A stretch of DNA of 64,000 bases from Guopingia tenuis. Lineage in GTDB: Bacteria > Bacillota > Clostridia > Christensenellales > Christensenellaceae. This document shows positions 34,184 to 43,558 of the stretch, one piece after another. The notes below the pieces were generated by a model. The model was not told where the DNA came from. It made no database searches and worked only from the letters and a program-made list of their open reading frames with translations. The position numbers were made by a program, and so were the translations under genes. The stretch spans positions 62,001 through 126,000 of the forward strand of contig NZ_JACRSS010000001.1 of NCBI RefSeq assembly GCF_014384805.1, written 5' to 3'. How positions within the stretch are numbered: position 1 is the stretch's first letter; the number at the start of each line of letters is the position of its first letter.

Positions 34184-35470
34184 ATGAGACAGGATTGCAT
34201 TGCCATTTTGGATCTGGGCAGCGAGAACAATTCGGCTTTGGCGCGGGAAATCCGCGGGCTGGGCGTATACAGCGAGATTTATCCCCACGATATCACGGTG
34301 CAGGAGCTTCGGGCGCTGCCGAATATCAAAGGGATACTTTTAAATGGCGGGGAAAACCGCGTGGTAGACGGCGTGGAGATCGATATTGCGGGAGAATTGT
34401 ATGGCCTGGGCATTCCCGTGATCGCCATTGACCATCCCAAAGCGGCTTGTGATACCATGGCATGGGGAGATGCGGCTGCGCTGAAAAAATTTGTGTTTGA
34501 GACCTGTGGCTGCGAGCCCAACTGGAATATGAAAAACTTCATTGCTGACCAGATCGATTTGATCCGGCAGCAGGTGGGGGATAAAAAGGTGCTTTTGGCT
34601 CTTTCCGGCGGCGTGGACAGCTCGGTTGTGGCGGCACTGCTATTGAAGGCCATTGGAGACCAGCTGGTCTGCGTCCATGTAAATCATGGACTTCTGCGCA
34701 AAGGCGAACCCGAGCAGGTCGTGGAGGTATTCCAAAAGCAGCTGGGCGCGACGCTGATCTATGTGGATGCGGCCGACCGATTCCTGGATAAGCTCAAAGA
34801 TGTGGCAGATCCCGAGAAAAAGCGCAAGATCATTGGCGCGGAATTCATCCGGGTGTTTGAGGAAGAGGCGAGAAAGCTGGATGGCATCGATTTCCTCGCG
34901 CAGGGAACCATTTATCCGGACATCGTGGAAAGCGGAACAAAGACGGCGAAAATCGTGAAATCCCATCATAATGTCGGCGGGCTCCCGGAGGATTTGCAGT
35001 TTGCGTTGGTGGAGCCGCTGAAATATCTGTTTAAGGATGAAGTGCGCGCCTGCGGCGTGGAGCTGGGCCTCCCGGCGGATATGGTATACCGGCAGCCCTT
35101 CCCTGGCCCGGGATTGGGTGTGCGCTGCCTGGGAGCCATCACGCGGGAGCGGCTGGAGGCCGTTCGGGAATCGGATGCGATCCTTCGGGAAGAGTTTGCC
35201 AAGGCAGGACTTCAGGGCAAGGTATGGCAGTATTTTACCATTGTGCCGGATATAAAGAGCGTCGGTGTGCGGGACCATGCGCGTTCCTTTGAATACCCGG
35301 TTATCATCCGTGCGGTGAATACGATAGACGCGATGACGGCCACCATCGAACATCTGGATTGGGCGCTGATCGACCGGATCACCGACCGGATCATTCATGA
35401 GGTTCCCGGAGTAAACCGGGTCTGCTATGATGTGACGCCCAAGCCTACCGGCACCATTGAATGGGAATAA
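34184..35470 (+). CDS. guaA2: GMP synthase with vestigial glutaminase domain
   Basis: 428 residues. From about residue 118 it is a complete GMP synthetase: PP-loop [38 protein letters not shown] and [15 protein letters not shown], ending in PTGTIEWE. The N-terminal ~115 residues align with the amidotransferase fold (ILDLGSENNSALAREIRGLG, LLNGGENRVV) but where the complete enzyme has the nucleophile GICYGSQ this one reads AIDHPKA, and the segment with the FHPE His/Glu pair is missing. It therefore cannot hydrolyse glutamine and should use free ammonia or an external glutaminase. The coding sequence is intact. A full guaA lies at 12394-13923, and a purine permease and pur operon follow. Confidence 0.9.
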   Translation: MRQDCIAILDLGSENNSALAREIRGLGVYSEIYPHDITVQELRALPNIKGILLNGGENRVVDGVEIDIAGELYGLGIPVIAIDHPKAACDTMAWGDAAALKKFVFETCGCEPNWNMKNFIADQIDLIRQQVGDKKVLLALSGGVDSSVVAALLLKAIGDQLVCVHVNHGLLRKGEPEQVVEVFQKQLGATLIYVDAADRFLDKLKDVADPEKKRKIIGAEFIRVFEEEARKLDGIDFLAQGTIYPDIVESGTKTAKIVKSHHNVGGLPEDLQFALVEPLKYLFKDEVRACGVELGLPADMVYRQPFPGPGLGVRCLGAITRERLEAVRESDAILREEFAKAGLQGKVWQYFTIVPDIKSVGVRDHARSFEYPVIIRAVNTIDAMTATIEHLDWALIDRITDRIIHEVPGVNRVCYDVTPKPTGTIEWE

Positions 35471-35556
35471 CTTTATATTGTGGCAATAATATAGCGACTG
35501 TTTTGCAGAAAATGCAAAACACAATATCCTGCGAACAAAATCTGTGAATGTAGATG

Positions 35557-35594
35557 GAGACCTTGAAACGAGGCGTCGTTTCGAGGTCTCTTTT
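35557..35594 (+). terminator. Terminator after guaA2
   Basis: GAGACCTTGAAACGA (35557-35571) pairs, with one mismatch region, with TCGTTTCGAGGTCTC (35576-35590), then TTTT. A smaller hairpin GTTTTGCA/TGCAAAAC lies upstream at 35500-35520. Nothing else is recognised up to 35880. Confidence 0.85.
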
Positions 35595-35882
35595 ATATAA
35601 ATGCCACCATAAAAATACAGCATTTACGGGAAAAGCGGAACAAGAAACTAATGTCCTCAAAGATGCCCCGGGAGGAGGCGAATCCGGAAATTTGTGCCGC
35701 AGAAAATGAAGTATTGCCATAACATTGATGCGAGCCGGATTGCCCACCAATTAAAAAATATCTATATGCAAAAAAATGGATATCCACCTTGCGGAAACCG
35801 AAAGAGCCATGAACAGCGAAAAGAAGGGTGCGGCAGAAGGGATGGGCCGCCGGGGAATCGTAAATATTTTGTTAACTCAAAT

Positions 35883-35906
35883 ATTGTTCGTGATGTTACG
35901 AACAAT
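35883..35906. promoter_or_regulatory. PurBox-like palindrome upstream of the permease
   Basis: ATTGTTCGT (35883-35891), 6 nt, ACGAACAAT (35898-35906): a perfect dyad containing the CGAAC core of PurR-type boxes, 36 bp upstream of the permease -35 box. The spacing of the half-sites is shorter than in Bacillus PurR operators. Confidence 0.5.
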
Positions 35907-35941
35907 CAGAGAAATATAGAGAAAAATCATTGGGCGATTTA

Positions 35942-35970
35942 TTGACAAGGCCCATCGAATTGAGTAGAAT
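35942..35970 (+). promoter_or_regulatory. Promoter of the purine permease
   Basis: TTGACA (35942-35947), 17 bp, TAGAAT (35965-35970). The 55-nt leader contains a small hairpin CGGCAAA/TTTGCCG (35985-36001). No guanine/adenine riboswitch is present. Confidence 0.85.
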
Positions 35971-36031
35971 TGTAGTGTATTATTCGGCAAAATGTTTGCC
36001 GCAAATCATATCACTCGAAAGGGGACTCATA

Positions 36032-37336
36032 ATGTTCGAAAAAGTTTTTAAGCTCAAAGAACACAACACAACCGTTCGGACGGAGATCATCGGTGGTATT
36101 ACGACCTTCTTTGCAATGGCGTATATCATCTTTGTCAATCCGAGCTATCTTTCCCAGGCGGGAATGGATAGCAATGCCGTTATGGTGGCGACCTGTTTGT
36201 CTGCTGCCATTGGCACGCTGCTGACAGCCTTTATGGCAAACGTTCCGTTTGCGCAGGCGCCTGGCATGGGTCTGAATGCCTTTTTTACATTCACCGTATG
36301 CATGGGCATGGGATTCACCTGGCAGCAGGCGCTGACCATCGTTTTGATTTCCGGCGTGCTGTTCCTGATCATTGCGGTTTCTCCGCTCCGCAAAAAGATC
36401 ATCAACTCGATTCCGGCCTGCCTGAAGAGTGCCATCGGCGCCGGCATCGGCCTGTTCATCGCTCTTGTCGGTCTGCTGGGCAGTGGAATTATCACTGCGA
36501 ACAACAACCTTGTTGACCTCGGAAATATCACGGCGGGAGCGCCTTTGCTCACGATCATTGGTCTTATTATCACGGGCGTTCTGCTGGCCTGGAAGGTGAA
36601 AGGTGCTATCTTCATCGGCATTATCGTTACCACTCTCATCGGAATCCCCATGGGCGTTACCACGATCCCCGAAACGCTGACTATGAGCAGCATCAACATT
36701 GCGCCCACATTCTTCCAGCTGGATTTCGGCGGCCTGTTCTCTCATGCGCTGCTTCCGGTAATCACGGCGATTATCACTTTCATGATTGTGGACATGTTTG
36801 ATACTGTCGGCACGCTGATCGGAACAGCCGAAAGCGCCGGCATGCTGGATGAAAAGGGAAACCTGCCCAAAGGTGACAAGGCTCTTATCGCCGATGCGAT
36901 TGCGACCTGCGTAGGCGCCTGCCTGGGTACCTCCACGGTTACCACGTTTGTTGAGTCCTCTACGGGTATCAGTGAAGGTGCGCGCACCGGCCTTTCCTCT
37001 GTCGTTGTGGCCATTCTCTTCCTGCTGGCGATCCTTCTGGCTCCTATTGCAGGAATCATCCCCAGCGCGGCGACGGCGCCGGCGCTCATCATCGTCGGTG
37101 TATTCATGCTGAAGAATGCCGTGAAGATCGACTGGAGCGACTTTGAAGTGGCGCTGCCCTGCTTCCTGACCATTGCGATGATGCCTTTTGCCTATTCTAT
37201 CTCGGATGGTATCGGATTCGGGTTTATCTCCTTCACGCTGATCAAGATGTTCCGCGGCAAGTTCAAGGAGATTCCGGTTCTCATGTATATTCTTTCGGCA
37301 CTGTTCATTGCCATGTATATTCTTTCGGCGCTGTAA
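36032..37336 (+). CDS. NCS2/AzgA-family purine permease
   Basis: 434 residues with about 13 hydrophobic segments, AzgA-like branch of the NCS2 nucleobase transporters, importing adenine, guanine or hypoxanthine by proton symport. Family segments: EIIGGITTFFAMAYIIFVNP at the start, APGMGLNAFFTFTVC, the helix-8/10 motifs MIVDMFDTVGTLIG and GTSTVTTFVESSTGISEGAR. The open frame extends upstream, but ATG 36032 with AAAGGGGA fits the family start. Near the stop, the phrase MYILSAL is duplicated (nt 37284-37334). It belongs logically with the purine genes on both sides. Confidence 0.93.
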   Translation: MFEKVFKLKEHNTTVRTEIIGGITTFFAMAYIIFVNPSYLSQAGMDSNAVMVATCLSAAIGTLLTAFMANVPFAQAPGMGLNAFFTFTVCMGMGFTWQQALTIVLISGVLFLIIAVSPLRKKIINSIPACLKSAIGAGIGLFIALVGLLGSGIITANNNLVDLGNITAGAPLLTIIGLIITGVLLAWKVKGAIFIGIIVTTLIGIPMGVTTIPETLTMSSINIAPTFFQLDFGGLFSHALLPVITAIITFMIVDMFDTVGTLIGTAESAGMLDEKGNLPKGDKALIADAIATCVGACLGTSTVTTFVESSTGISEGARTGLSSVVVAILFLLAILLAPIAGIIPSAATAPALIIVGVFMLKNAVKIDWSDFEVALPCFLTIAMMPFAYSISDGIGFGFISFTLIKMFRGKFKEIPVLMYILSALFIAMYILSAL

Positions 37337-37372
37337 AATATGGGCCAAGCGAATATATAACGGTATTAGAAA

Positions 37373-37400
37373 GGGTCAGGGTTCGCCCTGACCCTCTTTT
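37373..37400 (+). terminator. Terminator after the permease
   Basis: GGGTCAGGG (37373-37381), loop TTCG, CCCTGACCC (37386-37394), TCTTTT. Confidence 0.95.
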
Positions 37401-37435
37401 AACAAGTGCACACGAAAAAAGCCGCTTTGAAATAC

Positions 37436-37509
37436 ATTCCCGGGCGGGAAGTGCTCCGGCAGGGCTGGAATCAAGAAGCTGGCGGGTATGGCCCGCCGCC
37501 AAGGTGAGA
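37436..37509. repeat. Structured tandem repeat, copy 1
   Basis: About 74 nt, similar to 37530-37602. Shared blocks: CCGGGCGGGAAG, GCTCCG, AAGAAGC, TATGGCCC and CCGCC-AGGTG. In this copy TCCGG/CTGGA and GGCGGG/CCCGCC can pair. It lies after the permease terminator. Confidence 0.6.
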
Positions 37510-37529
37510 GAATATGCCAGGGGAAAATG

Positions 37530-37602
37530 ATTCCGGGCGGGAAGCGCTCCGCCGGTTCCGGAGCTAAGAAGCGGACGAATATGGCCCACCGCCGAGGTGC
37601 GC
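37530..37602. repeat. Structured tandem repeat, copy 2
   Basis: Second copy, 93 nt downstream of the first. GCTCCG/CGGAGC can pair, and GGCGG near the 5' end can pair with CCGCC near the 3' end. It ends 3 nt before the -35 of the presumed purE promoter. Confidence 0.6.
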
Positions 37603-37604
37603 AT

Positions 37605-37633
37605 TTGTTAAAGGAGAGTTTGAAAACTATAAA
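37605..37633 (+). promoter_or_regulatory. Presumed promoter of the pur operon
   Basis: TTGTTA (37605-37610), 17 bp, TATAAA (37628-37633). It would start transcription near 37640, just before the purE ribosome binding site AAAGGAG (37643-37649). Confidence 0.6.
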
Positions 37634-37654
37634 TTTTATGGCAAAGGAGAAACT

Positions 37655-38146
37655 ATGAAAGTAGCGGTTATCATGGGATCAAAGAGCGACTACCCGGTTT
37701 TGGAAAAAACCATACAGACGCTCAAGGCTTTTGGGGTAGAAGTGGAAGCCAGAGTGATGTCTGCGCACCGCACGCCGGAGCTGGCGGCGCAGTTTGCGGA
37801 CAACGCGGAAAAGAACGGCATTGAAGTGATTATTGCCGCTGCCGGAAAGGCGGCGCATCTTGCGGGCGTGCTGGCGGGGCATACGATTCTGCCGGTAATC
37901 GGGCTGCCGATTAAATCCTCCACTATGGACGGCATGGATTCCCTGCTCTCCACAGTGCAGATGCCGGGGGGGATTCCGGTGGCAACCGTCGCTATCAACG
38001 GCGGGGAAAATGCGGCGATTCTGGCTGTGCAGATATTATCGCTGAAATACGGCGAACTCAAGGAAAAGCTCCGGCAGTTCAAACAGGACATGCTGGAAAA
38101 GGTTTTGAAGGATGACGCAAGCTTACAAGAGGAGGTAGCAAAGTAA
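37655..38146 (+). CDS. purE: N5-CAIR mutase (PurE)
   Basis: 163 residues, class I PurE. It moves the carboxyl group of N5-CAIR to form CAIR in purine synthesis. Diagnostic sequences are [17 protein letters not shown] at the nucleotide-binding loop, [14 protein letters not shown] with the catalytic His, [17 protein letters not shown] and the glycine-rich [27 protein letters not shown] is 5 nt before ATG. First gene of the operon purE-C-F-M-N-H-D; its stop overlaps the purC ATG. No purK is seen in the window. Confidence 0.96.
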   Translation: MKVAVIMGSKSDYPVLEKTIQTLKAFGVEVEARVMSAHRTPELAAQFADNAEKNGIEVIIAAAGKAAHLAGVLAGHTILPVIGLPIKSSTMDGMDSLLSTVQMPGGIPVATVAINGGENAAILAVQILSLKYGELKEKLRQFKQDMLEKVLKDDASLQEEVAK

Positions 38147-38856
38147 TGGCGGTTAAAACAGAACAGATGTATGAGGGCAAGGCGAAAAAGGTATTCCGGA
38201 CAGACGATCCGGATCTCGTGATCGTATCCTATAAGGACGACGCCACGGCGTTCAATGGGCTCAAGAAGGGGACCATTGTGGGCAAAGGCGTTGTGAACAA
38301 CAAGGTTTCCAACCATATGTTTAAAATGCTGGAAAAGGAAGGCATCAAGACGCACTATGTGGAAGAGCTTTCCGACCGGGAAACCCTGGTGAAAAATGTG
38401 AAAATCGTTCCTATTGAGGTAATCGTCCGCAACATTGCGGCGGGCAGCATTTCCAAGCGCCTGGGGATCCCGGAGGGAACAAAGCTGGCGACGACGGTTC
38501 TCGAATATTCGTATAAAAACGACGAGCTGGGCGATCCCATGATTAACGACTATCATGTTGCCGCTATGGAGCTGGCGACCAAGGAAGAGATGGAGACAAT
38601 CGCGGATTATGCCCTGCGGGTCAACCAGATCATGGGAGCCTATCTCAAGCAGTTCGACATCGAGCTGATCGATTTCAAGCTGGAATTTGGCCGCTATAAG
38701 GGCGAAATCGTCCTGGCTGATGAAATCTCGCCGGATACCTGCCGGTTCTGGGATTCCAAGACCGGAGAAAAGCTGGATAAGGACCGCTTCCGCCGGGATC
38801 TGGGCGGTGTGGAAGAGGCCTATGAGGAAATTTTGAGAAGATTGATGGGGGCATAA
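38146..38856 (+). CDS. purC: SAICAR synthetase (PurC)
   Basis: 236 residues, the standard short bacterial form. It joins CAIR and aspartate with ATP. Family motifs: [20 protein letters not shown] at the start, [32 protein letters not shown] and [20 protein letters not shown], with the Asp and Glu residues that bind magnesium. It overlaps purE by one base and is followed by purF after 4 nt. Confidence 0.96.
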   Translation: MAVKTEQMYEGKAKKVFRTDDPDLVIVSYKDDATAFNGLKKGTIVGKGVVNNKVSNHMFKMLEKEGIKTHYVEELSDRETLVKNVKIVPIEVIVRNIAAGSISKRLGIPEGTKLATTVLEYSYKNDELGDPMINDYHVAAMELATKEEMETIADYALRVNQIMGAYLKQFDIELIDFKLEFGRYKGEIVLADEISPDTCRFWDSKTGEKLDKDRFRRDLGGVEEAYEEILRRLMGA

Positions 38857-38860
38857 GCGG

Positions 38861-40327
38861 ATGCGGATTACACCGAGCACTCACTATCAATATGAGCGGA
38901 TCAAGCCGGACGACGACTGCATGCATGAGGAATGCGGCGTCTTTGGCATCTATATGGAGGACGACGTCTATGATCCGGCGGAGGCGGCCTATCTGGGGCT
39001 CTATGCCTTGCAGCACCGGGGGCAGGAGAGCGCGGGAATTGCCTCGGTTGTGAAGGATGATATCCGCTTATATAAAGGCATGGGACTGTGCGCTGAAGTT
39101 TTCAAAAACGATTTGGACCGGCTGTATGGCGGCCGGATCGCCATCGGCCATGTGCGCTATTCCACGACGGGCGACAGCCAGGTGCTGAATGCCCAGCCGC
39201 TGGTTATGTCCTATCGCGGCGGAAAAATGGCCATCGCTCATAACGGCAACCTGGTAAACACGGACGTCCTGCGCAAAAAGCTGGAAGAGGACGGCGCTAT
39301 TTTCCAGACTACGCTGGATACTGAGGTAATGGCCTATCTGCTGGCTAAAAACGCAAAAGACGGCATGGTGGAATCCATCAAAAAGATGATGGAGGTGGTC
39401 AAGGGTTCCTATGCCCTGGTCATCACCACCAACGACACCCTCATCGGCGTGCGGGATCCCCAGGGAATCCGCCCGCTGGCTTTGGGGCGCCTGGACGATA
39501 ATTTCGTTCTGGCCTCCGAGTCCTGCGCTTTTGACACCATCGATGCGGAATTTATCCGGGATGTGCGGCCGGGGGAAATTGTTGTTATCAACAAGGATGG
39601 CTTCCATTCCTATCAGACGAGCCTTTCCCTGGATACCGCGCTATGTATCTTTGAATATGTCTATTTTGCCCGTCCGGATTCGGATATCGACGGCATCAGC
39701 GTCTATCGCGCCCGGGAAAATATGGGGCGGCGGCTGGCCCAGGCCTATCCTGTAGAGGCGGATCTGGTGGGCGGTGTGCCGGACTCGGCTACGCCGGCAG
39801 CCGTGGGATATGCGGAGGAATCCGGGATTCCCTTTAAAAAGGCGCTGGCAAAGAACCGCTATGTGGGGCGGACGTTTATCCAGCCCAAGCAGTCCCTGCG
39901 GGATCGGGCCGTCAAGCTCAAATTGAACGCCATGAAGCGCAATGTCCATGGGAAAAAGATCATCCTGATCGACGATTCCATCGTCCGGGGGACGACAAGC
40001 CGGAAGATTGTGGAAATGCTGCGGCTGGCCGGGGCGCGGGAGGTGCATATGCAGATCAGTTCGCCGCCGGTAACCTGCCCCTGCTATTTCGGCATTGACA
40101 CGCCCTCTCATGACCAGTTGATGGGGGCGAAAAACTCCGTGGAGGAGATGCGCAAAATCATCGGGGCGGATACGCTCAATTTCCTGACAAAAGAGGATCT
40201 TTTGAAGACGGTGGAAGGCGCTGGATGCAATTTCTGCACGGGATGCTTTGACGGGCACTATCCAGTGGATATCAAGAAGGCCTGCGCGCAGACCCAAAAG
40301 CTGGATTTGACCCAGGTGTTCAAATAA
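38861..40327 (+). CDS. purF: Amidophosphoribosyltransferase (PurF)
   Basis: 488 residues, Bacillus type. It commits PRPP to purine synthesis using glutamine. A propeptide of 24 residues precedes the nucleophile Cys25 (HEECGVFGI), which would be exposed by self-cleavage. The PRPP-binding motif IILIDDSIVRGTTS is present, as are cysteines CPCYFGID and CNFCTGC that bind the 4Fe-4S cluster of this class. Oxygen sensitivity of that cluster suits an anaerobe. Start ATG 38861, 4 nt after purC. Confidence 0.96.
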   Translation: MRITPSTHYQYERIKPDDDCMHEECGVFGIYMEDDVYDPAEAAYLGLYALQHRGQESAGIASVVKDDIRLYKGMGLCAEVFKNDLDRLYGGRIAIGHVRYSTTGDSQVLNAQPLVMSYRGGKMAIAHNGNLVNTDVLRKKLEEDGAIFQTTLDTEVMAYLLAKNAKDGMVESIKKMMEVVKGSYALVITTNDTLIGVRDPQGIRPLALGRLDDNFVLASESCAFDTIDAEFIRDVRPGEIVVINKDGFHSYQTSLSLDTALCIFEYVYFARPDSDIDGISVYRARENMGRRLAQAYPVEADLVGGVPDSATPAAVGYAEESGIPFKKALAKNRYVGRTFIQPKQSLRDRAVKLKLNAMKRNVHGKKIILIDDSIVRGTTSRKIVEMLRLAGAREVHMQISSPPVTCPCYFGIDTPSHDQLMGAKNSVEEMRKIIGADTLNFLTKEDLLKTVEGAGCNFCTGCFDGHYPVDIKKACAQTQKLDLTQVFK

Positions 40328-40343
40328 TTGACGGGAGACGATC

Positions 40344-41372
40344 ATGGAACAGAAGAATAAAAAAATTACCTATAAAGATGCGGGTGTAGACGTCCATGCG
40401 GGCTATGAGGCGGTGCGCCTCATGAAGGAGCACACCAAAAAGACCTTCAATGCGCAGGTTCTTACCGACCTGGGCAGCTTTGGCGGCATGTTTGAGATCG
40501 GGAACGGAGATGTTCTGGTTTCCGGAACGGATGGCGTGGGGACCAAGCTGAAGGCAGCTTTTGTGATGGATAAGCATGACACCATCGGCATCGACTGCGT
40601 CGCCATGTGCGTCAACGATATCGTCTGCCACGGCGCCAAGCCCCTCTTTTTCCTGGATTATATTGCGACGGGCAAGCTCCGGCCGCATGTGGTGGCGGAT
40701 ATCGTCAAAGGCGTTGCCAATGGCTGCATTCAGTCGGGGAGCGCTCTCATCGGCGGCGAAACGGCAGAAATGCCGGATTTCTACCAGGCGGGGGAGTATG
40801 ATCTGGCGGGATTTGCCGTAGGCATTGTGAAAAAAGAGCAGGTCATTAACGGTTCCGGGATTCAGGAGGGGGATGTTCTCATCGGTCTCCGGTCCAGCGG
40901 GATTCATTCCAACGGTTTTTCCCTGGTGCGCAAAGTTTATCCCATGAAGCGGGAAATGCTCAGTCATGAGGTGTTCTCTCTGGGGAAAACGCTGGGCGAG
41001 GAGCTTTTAACGCCCACGCGTATCTATGTAAAAACGATTTTGGAGCTGATTGAAAAATACACAATCAAGGGAATCGCCCATATCACTGGCGGCGGCTTTA
41101 TCGAAAACATTCCGCGCATGATTCCCGCGGGCCTTGCGGCGAAAGTCGATCTGGCCTCCTATGAGCTTCCGGAGATTTTCCGGATGCTGGTGGCGGACGC
41201 CGGGCTGGAGAAGGAAGACGCCTATAACACCTTTAACATGGGCATTGGCATGGTGTTGGCGGTTTCCAAAGAGAAAGCCGGGGAAATTGCGGCCTATATC
41301 AACGAGAAAACCGAGGATACCGCCTGCATTCTGGGCGAGATCGTCAAGGGCGAGGGGGTAATCCTGGCATGA
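40344..41372 (+). CDS. purM: AIR synthetase (PurM)
   Basis: 342 residues. It closes the imidazole ring of FGAM with ATP. Visible segments: [78 protein letters not shown] and FNMGIGMVL, all family marks. GGGAG lies before ATG. Its end overlaps the purN start (ATGA at 41369-41372). Confidence 0.96.
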   Translation: MEQKNKKITYKDAGVDVHAGYEAVRLMKEHTKKTFNAQVLTDLGSFGGMFEIGNGDVLVSGTDGVGTKLKAAFVMDKHDTIGIDCVAMCVNDIVCHGAKPLFFLDYIATGKLRPHVVADIVKGVANGCIQSGSALIGGETAEMPDFYQAGEYDLAGFAVGIVKKEQVINGSGIQEGDVLIGLRSSGIHSNGFSLVRKVYPMKREMLSHEVFSLGKTLGEELLTPTRIYVKTILELIEKYTIKGIAHITGGGFIENIPRMIPAGLAAKVDLASYELPEIFRMLVADAGLEKEDAYNTFNMGIGMVLAVSKEKAGEIAAYINEKTEDTACILGEIVKGEGVILA

Positions 41373-41986
41373 AGAAGCTGGCGGTGATGGTCTCCGGCGG
41401 CGGAACCGACCTCCAATCCATTATCGACGGCATCGCCAATGGAAAAATTGCCGGAGAAATTGTGCTGGTGATCTCCAGCAAGCCGGGGGTCTATGCCCTG
41501 ACCCGGGCGGAAAAGGCGGGGATTCCCGCCAAGGTCATCTCTCCCAGGGATTTTGCACGCCAGGAGGACTTTTTTGCGGCGAATCTGGCGGCGCTTCAGG
41601 AGAGCGGTGCGGAAGGAATCATTCTGGCGGGGTATCTGTCCATTCTGAGCAAAGAGGTGGTGGAGGCCTATGCCGGGCGCATTATCAACACCCATCCGGC
41701 CCTGATTCCTTCCTTCTGCGGGAAAGGATTTTATGGAAACCGGGTACATCAGGCGGTGCTGGATTATGGCGCGAAGCTTTCGGGCGCAACCATCCATTTT
41801 GTAGATGAGGGAGCAGATACCGGCCCCATCATCATGCAGGAGGCGGTTCCGGTTCTCCCGGACGATACGGTGGAAACGCTGTCGGCGCGGGTGTTGGAAG
41901 TGGAACACCGAATCCTGCCGGAATCGGTGGCGCTGTTTTGTGAGGATCGCCTGGTTCTGCACGGCCGGACGGTGCATATACTTTAA
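41369..41986 (+). CDS. purN: GAR formyltransferase (PurN)
   Basis: 205 residues, folate-dependent enzyme formylating glycinamide ribonucleotide. Family features: [19 protein letters not shown] at the phosphate site, [13 protein letters not shown], the catalytic [12 protein letters not shown] (Asn, His) and [18 protein letters not shown] [19 protein letters not shown] with the catalytic Asp. The loop usually HGMKGFYG reads [15 protein letters not shown]. Four-base overlap with purM. Confidence 0.95.
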   Translation: MKKLAVMVSGGGTDLQSIIDGIANGKIAGEIVLVISSKPGVYALTRAEKAGIPAKVISPRDFARQEDFFAANLAALQESGAEGIILAGYLSILSKEVVEAYAGRIINTHPALIPSFCGKGFYGNRVHQAVLDYGAKLSGATIHFVDEGADTGPIIMQEAVPVLPDDTVETLSARVLEVEHRILPESVALFCEDRLVLHGRTVHIL

Positions 41987-42007
41987 AGTTTTATAGAGGA
42001 GAAAAAC

Positions 42008-43543
42008 ATGGCGAAGAGAGCATTTTTGAGCGTTTGGGACAAAACGGGAATCGAAGAATTTGCAAAAGAGCTGGTAGGACTGGGCTTTGAGCTGCTGTCC
42101 ACGGGCGGAACTCAGCGGGCGCTGGAAGCAGCGGGAATCCCAGTCACCAATGTATCGGATATCACGGGCTTTCCCGAATGCCTGGATGGGCGCGTCAAGA
42201 CCCTGCATCCCAAGATCCATGCGGGAATCCTGGCCATGCGCTCCAATGAAAAGCATATGGAGCAGCTCCGGGAGCTGGGAGTGGAGACCATCGATGTGGT
42301 GGCCGTCAACCTCTATCCCTTCAAGCAGACCATTATGAAGGAAGGCGTGACTCTGGCCGAGGCCATTGAAAATATCGATATCGGCGGCCCCACCATGCTG
42401 CGTGCGGCATCCAAAAACTGGCAGGACGTGACTGTGGTGGTAGACAGCGCGGATTATCCCAGGGTGATTGCTGAGATGAAAGAGGGCGGCGTTTCCCAAA
42501 AGACGAAGTTTGCCCTGGCGACCAAGGTGTTTGAGACGACCGCGGCCTATGATTCTCTCATTGCGGCCTATCTGCGGGAGCAGGGCGGGGACGAGATGTT
42601 CCCCGAAAAGCTGACGCTGACCTTTGAAAAGGTGCAGTCCATGCGTTATGGCGAAAACCCGCATCAGGCGGCCTGCTTCTATAAAGAGGCGTTGCCCGTG
42701 CCCGGTTCTCTGGCCATGGCCGAGCAGCTCAACGGCAAGGAGCTTTCCTATAACAACATTAACGATACCAACGGCGCATTGGATACCCTGCGGGAATATG
42801 ATGAGATTACCGTGGTAGGGGCCAAGCACGCCAATCCCTGCGGCGTGGCTAGCGCGGACACCGTCTGTGAAGCCTATAAGCGGGCGTATGAAGCCGATCC
42901 GGTTTCGATTTTCGGCGGCATTGTGGCGGCTAATGCCACAATCGACGCGGATACGGCCCGGGAGATGGTGAAAATCTTCCTGGAAATCGTGGTAGCCCCG
43001 GATTATACCGAGGAGGCGCTGGAGATTCTGCGTACCAAGAAAAATCTGCGGGTGCTCAAGCTGCCCACGATCAAGGCCAAGGTGGAGAATGCCTTTGATA
43101 TGAAAAAGGTGCTGGGCGGCATGCTGGTGCAGGAATACAACACCAAGCTGCTGAACGATGATTATAAGGTAGTCACCAAGCGGCAGCCTACCGAGAAAGA
43201 AATCGAGGATATGATCTTCACATGGAAGATCGTCAAGCATACCAAATCCAACGGCATTGCTATTGGAAAGGATAAATGCTCGCTGGGCATCGGCCCCGGG
43301 CAGGTAAACCGCATCTGGGCCGCCAATGCGGCGATTGAGCGGAGCGGGGAAAAGGTGAAAGGCGCGGTTCTGGCGTCGGATGCGTTCTTCCCGTTCTCGG
43401 ACTGCGTGGAAGCGGCGGCAAAAGCCGGGATCACGGCGATTATCCAGCCGGGCGGCTCCATCCGCGATGAAGAATCCATCAAGCTGGCGGATGAAAAGGG
43501 CATTGCCATGATCTTCACGGGCATCCGTCATTTCAAGCACTAA
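42008..43543 (+). CDS. purH: AICAR formyltransferase / IMP cyclohydrolase (PurH)
   Basis: 511 residues, bifunctional enzyme for the last two steps to IMP. The N-terminal cyclohydrolase (1-195) has [46 protein letters not shown] and [16 protein letters not shown]; the transformylase part has [21 protein letters not shown] with its catalytic Lys-His, and [10 protein letters not shown] near the end. AGAGGAG precedes ATG. It ends 15 nt before purD. Confidence 0.96.
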   Translation: MAKRAFLSVWDKTGIEEFAKELVGLGFELLSTGGTQRALEAAGIPVTNVSDITGFPECLDGRVKTLHPKIHAGILAMRSNEKHMEQLRELGVETIDVVAVNLYPFKQTIMKEGVTLAEAIENIDIGGPTMLRAASKNWQDVTVVVDSADYPRVIAEMKEGGVSQKTKFALATKVFETTAAYDSLIAAYLREQGGDEMFPEKLTLTFEKVQSMRYGENPHQAACFYKEALPVPGSLAMAEQLNGKELSYNNINDTNGALDTLREYDEITVVGAKHANPCGVASADTVCEAYKRAYEADPVSIFGGIVAANATIDADTAREMVKIFLEIVVAPDYTEEALEILRTKKNLRVLKLPTIKAKVENAFDMKKVLGGMLVQEYNTKLLNDDYKVVTKRQPTEKEIEDMIFTWKIVKHTKSNGIAIGKDKCSLGIGPGQVNRIWAANAAIERSGEKVKGAVLASDAFFPFSDCVEAAAKAGITAIIQPGGSIRDEESIKLADEKGIAMIFTGIRHFKH

Positions 43544-43558
43544 GAGGGGAAGCAGTTT

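Noticed and set aside
35471..36031. Guanine/adenine riboswitch before the permease
   Set aside because: The conserved core loops and junction sequences of the purine aptamer are missing.
36011..37348. Minus-strand frame opposite the purine permease
   Set aside because: Hydrophilic mirror of a membrane protein gene, no independent support.
37305..37604. Minus-strand frame with 31-residue internal repeats (GHIRPLL...GALPAR)
   Set aside because: The repetition reflects the 93-bp period of the two DNA repeats, a multiple of three by chance; no ribosome binding site, and it crosses a terminator.
37401..37654. ZTP (pfl) riboswitch upstream of purE
   Set aside because: The minus-strand copies share GGAGC and CCGCCCGG with the 3' half of pfl, but the GUGAC-GGCG 5' half is absent and the strand would point away from purE.
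41294..43540. Minus-strand frame of ~750 codons opposite purN and purH
   Set aside because: Antisense to two unmistakable purine enzymes; no start signal and no domain.
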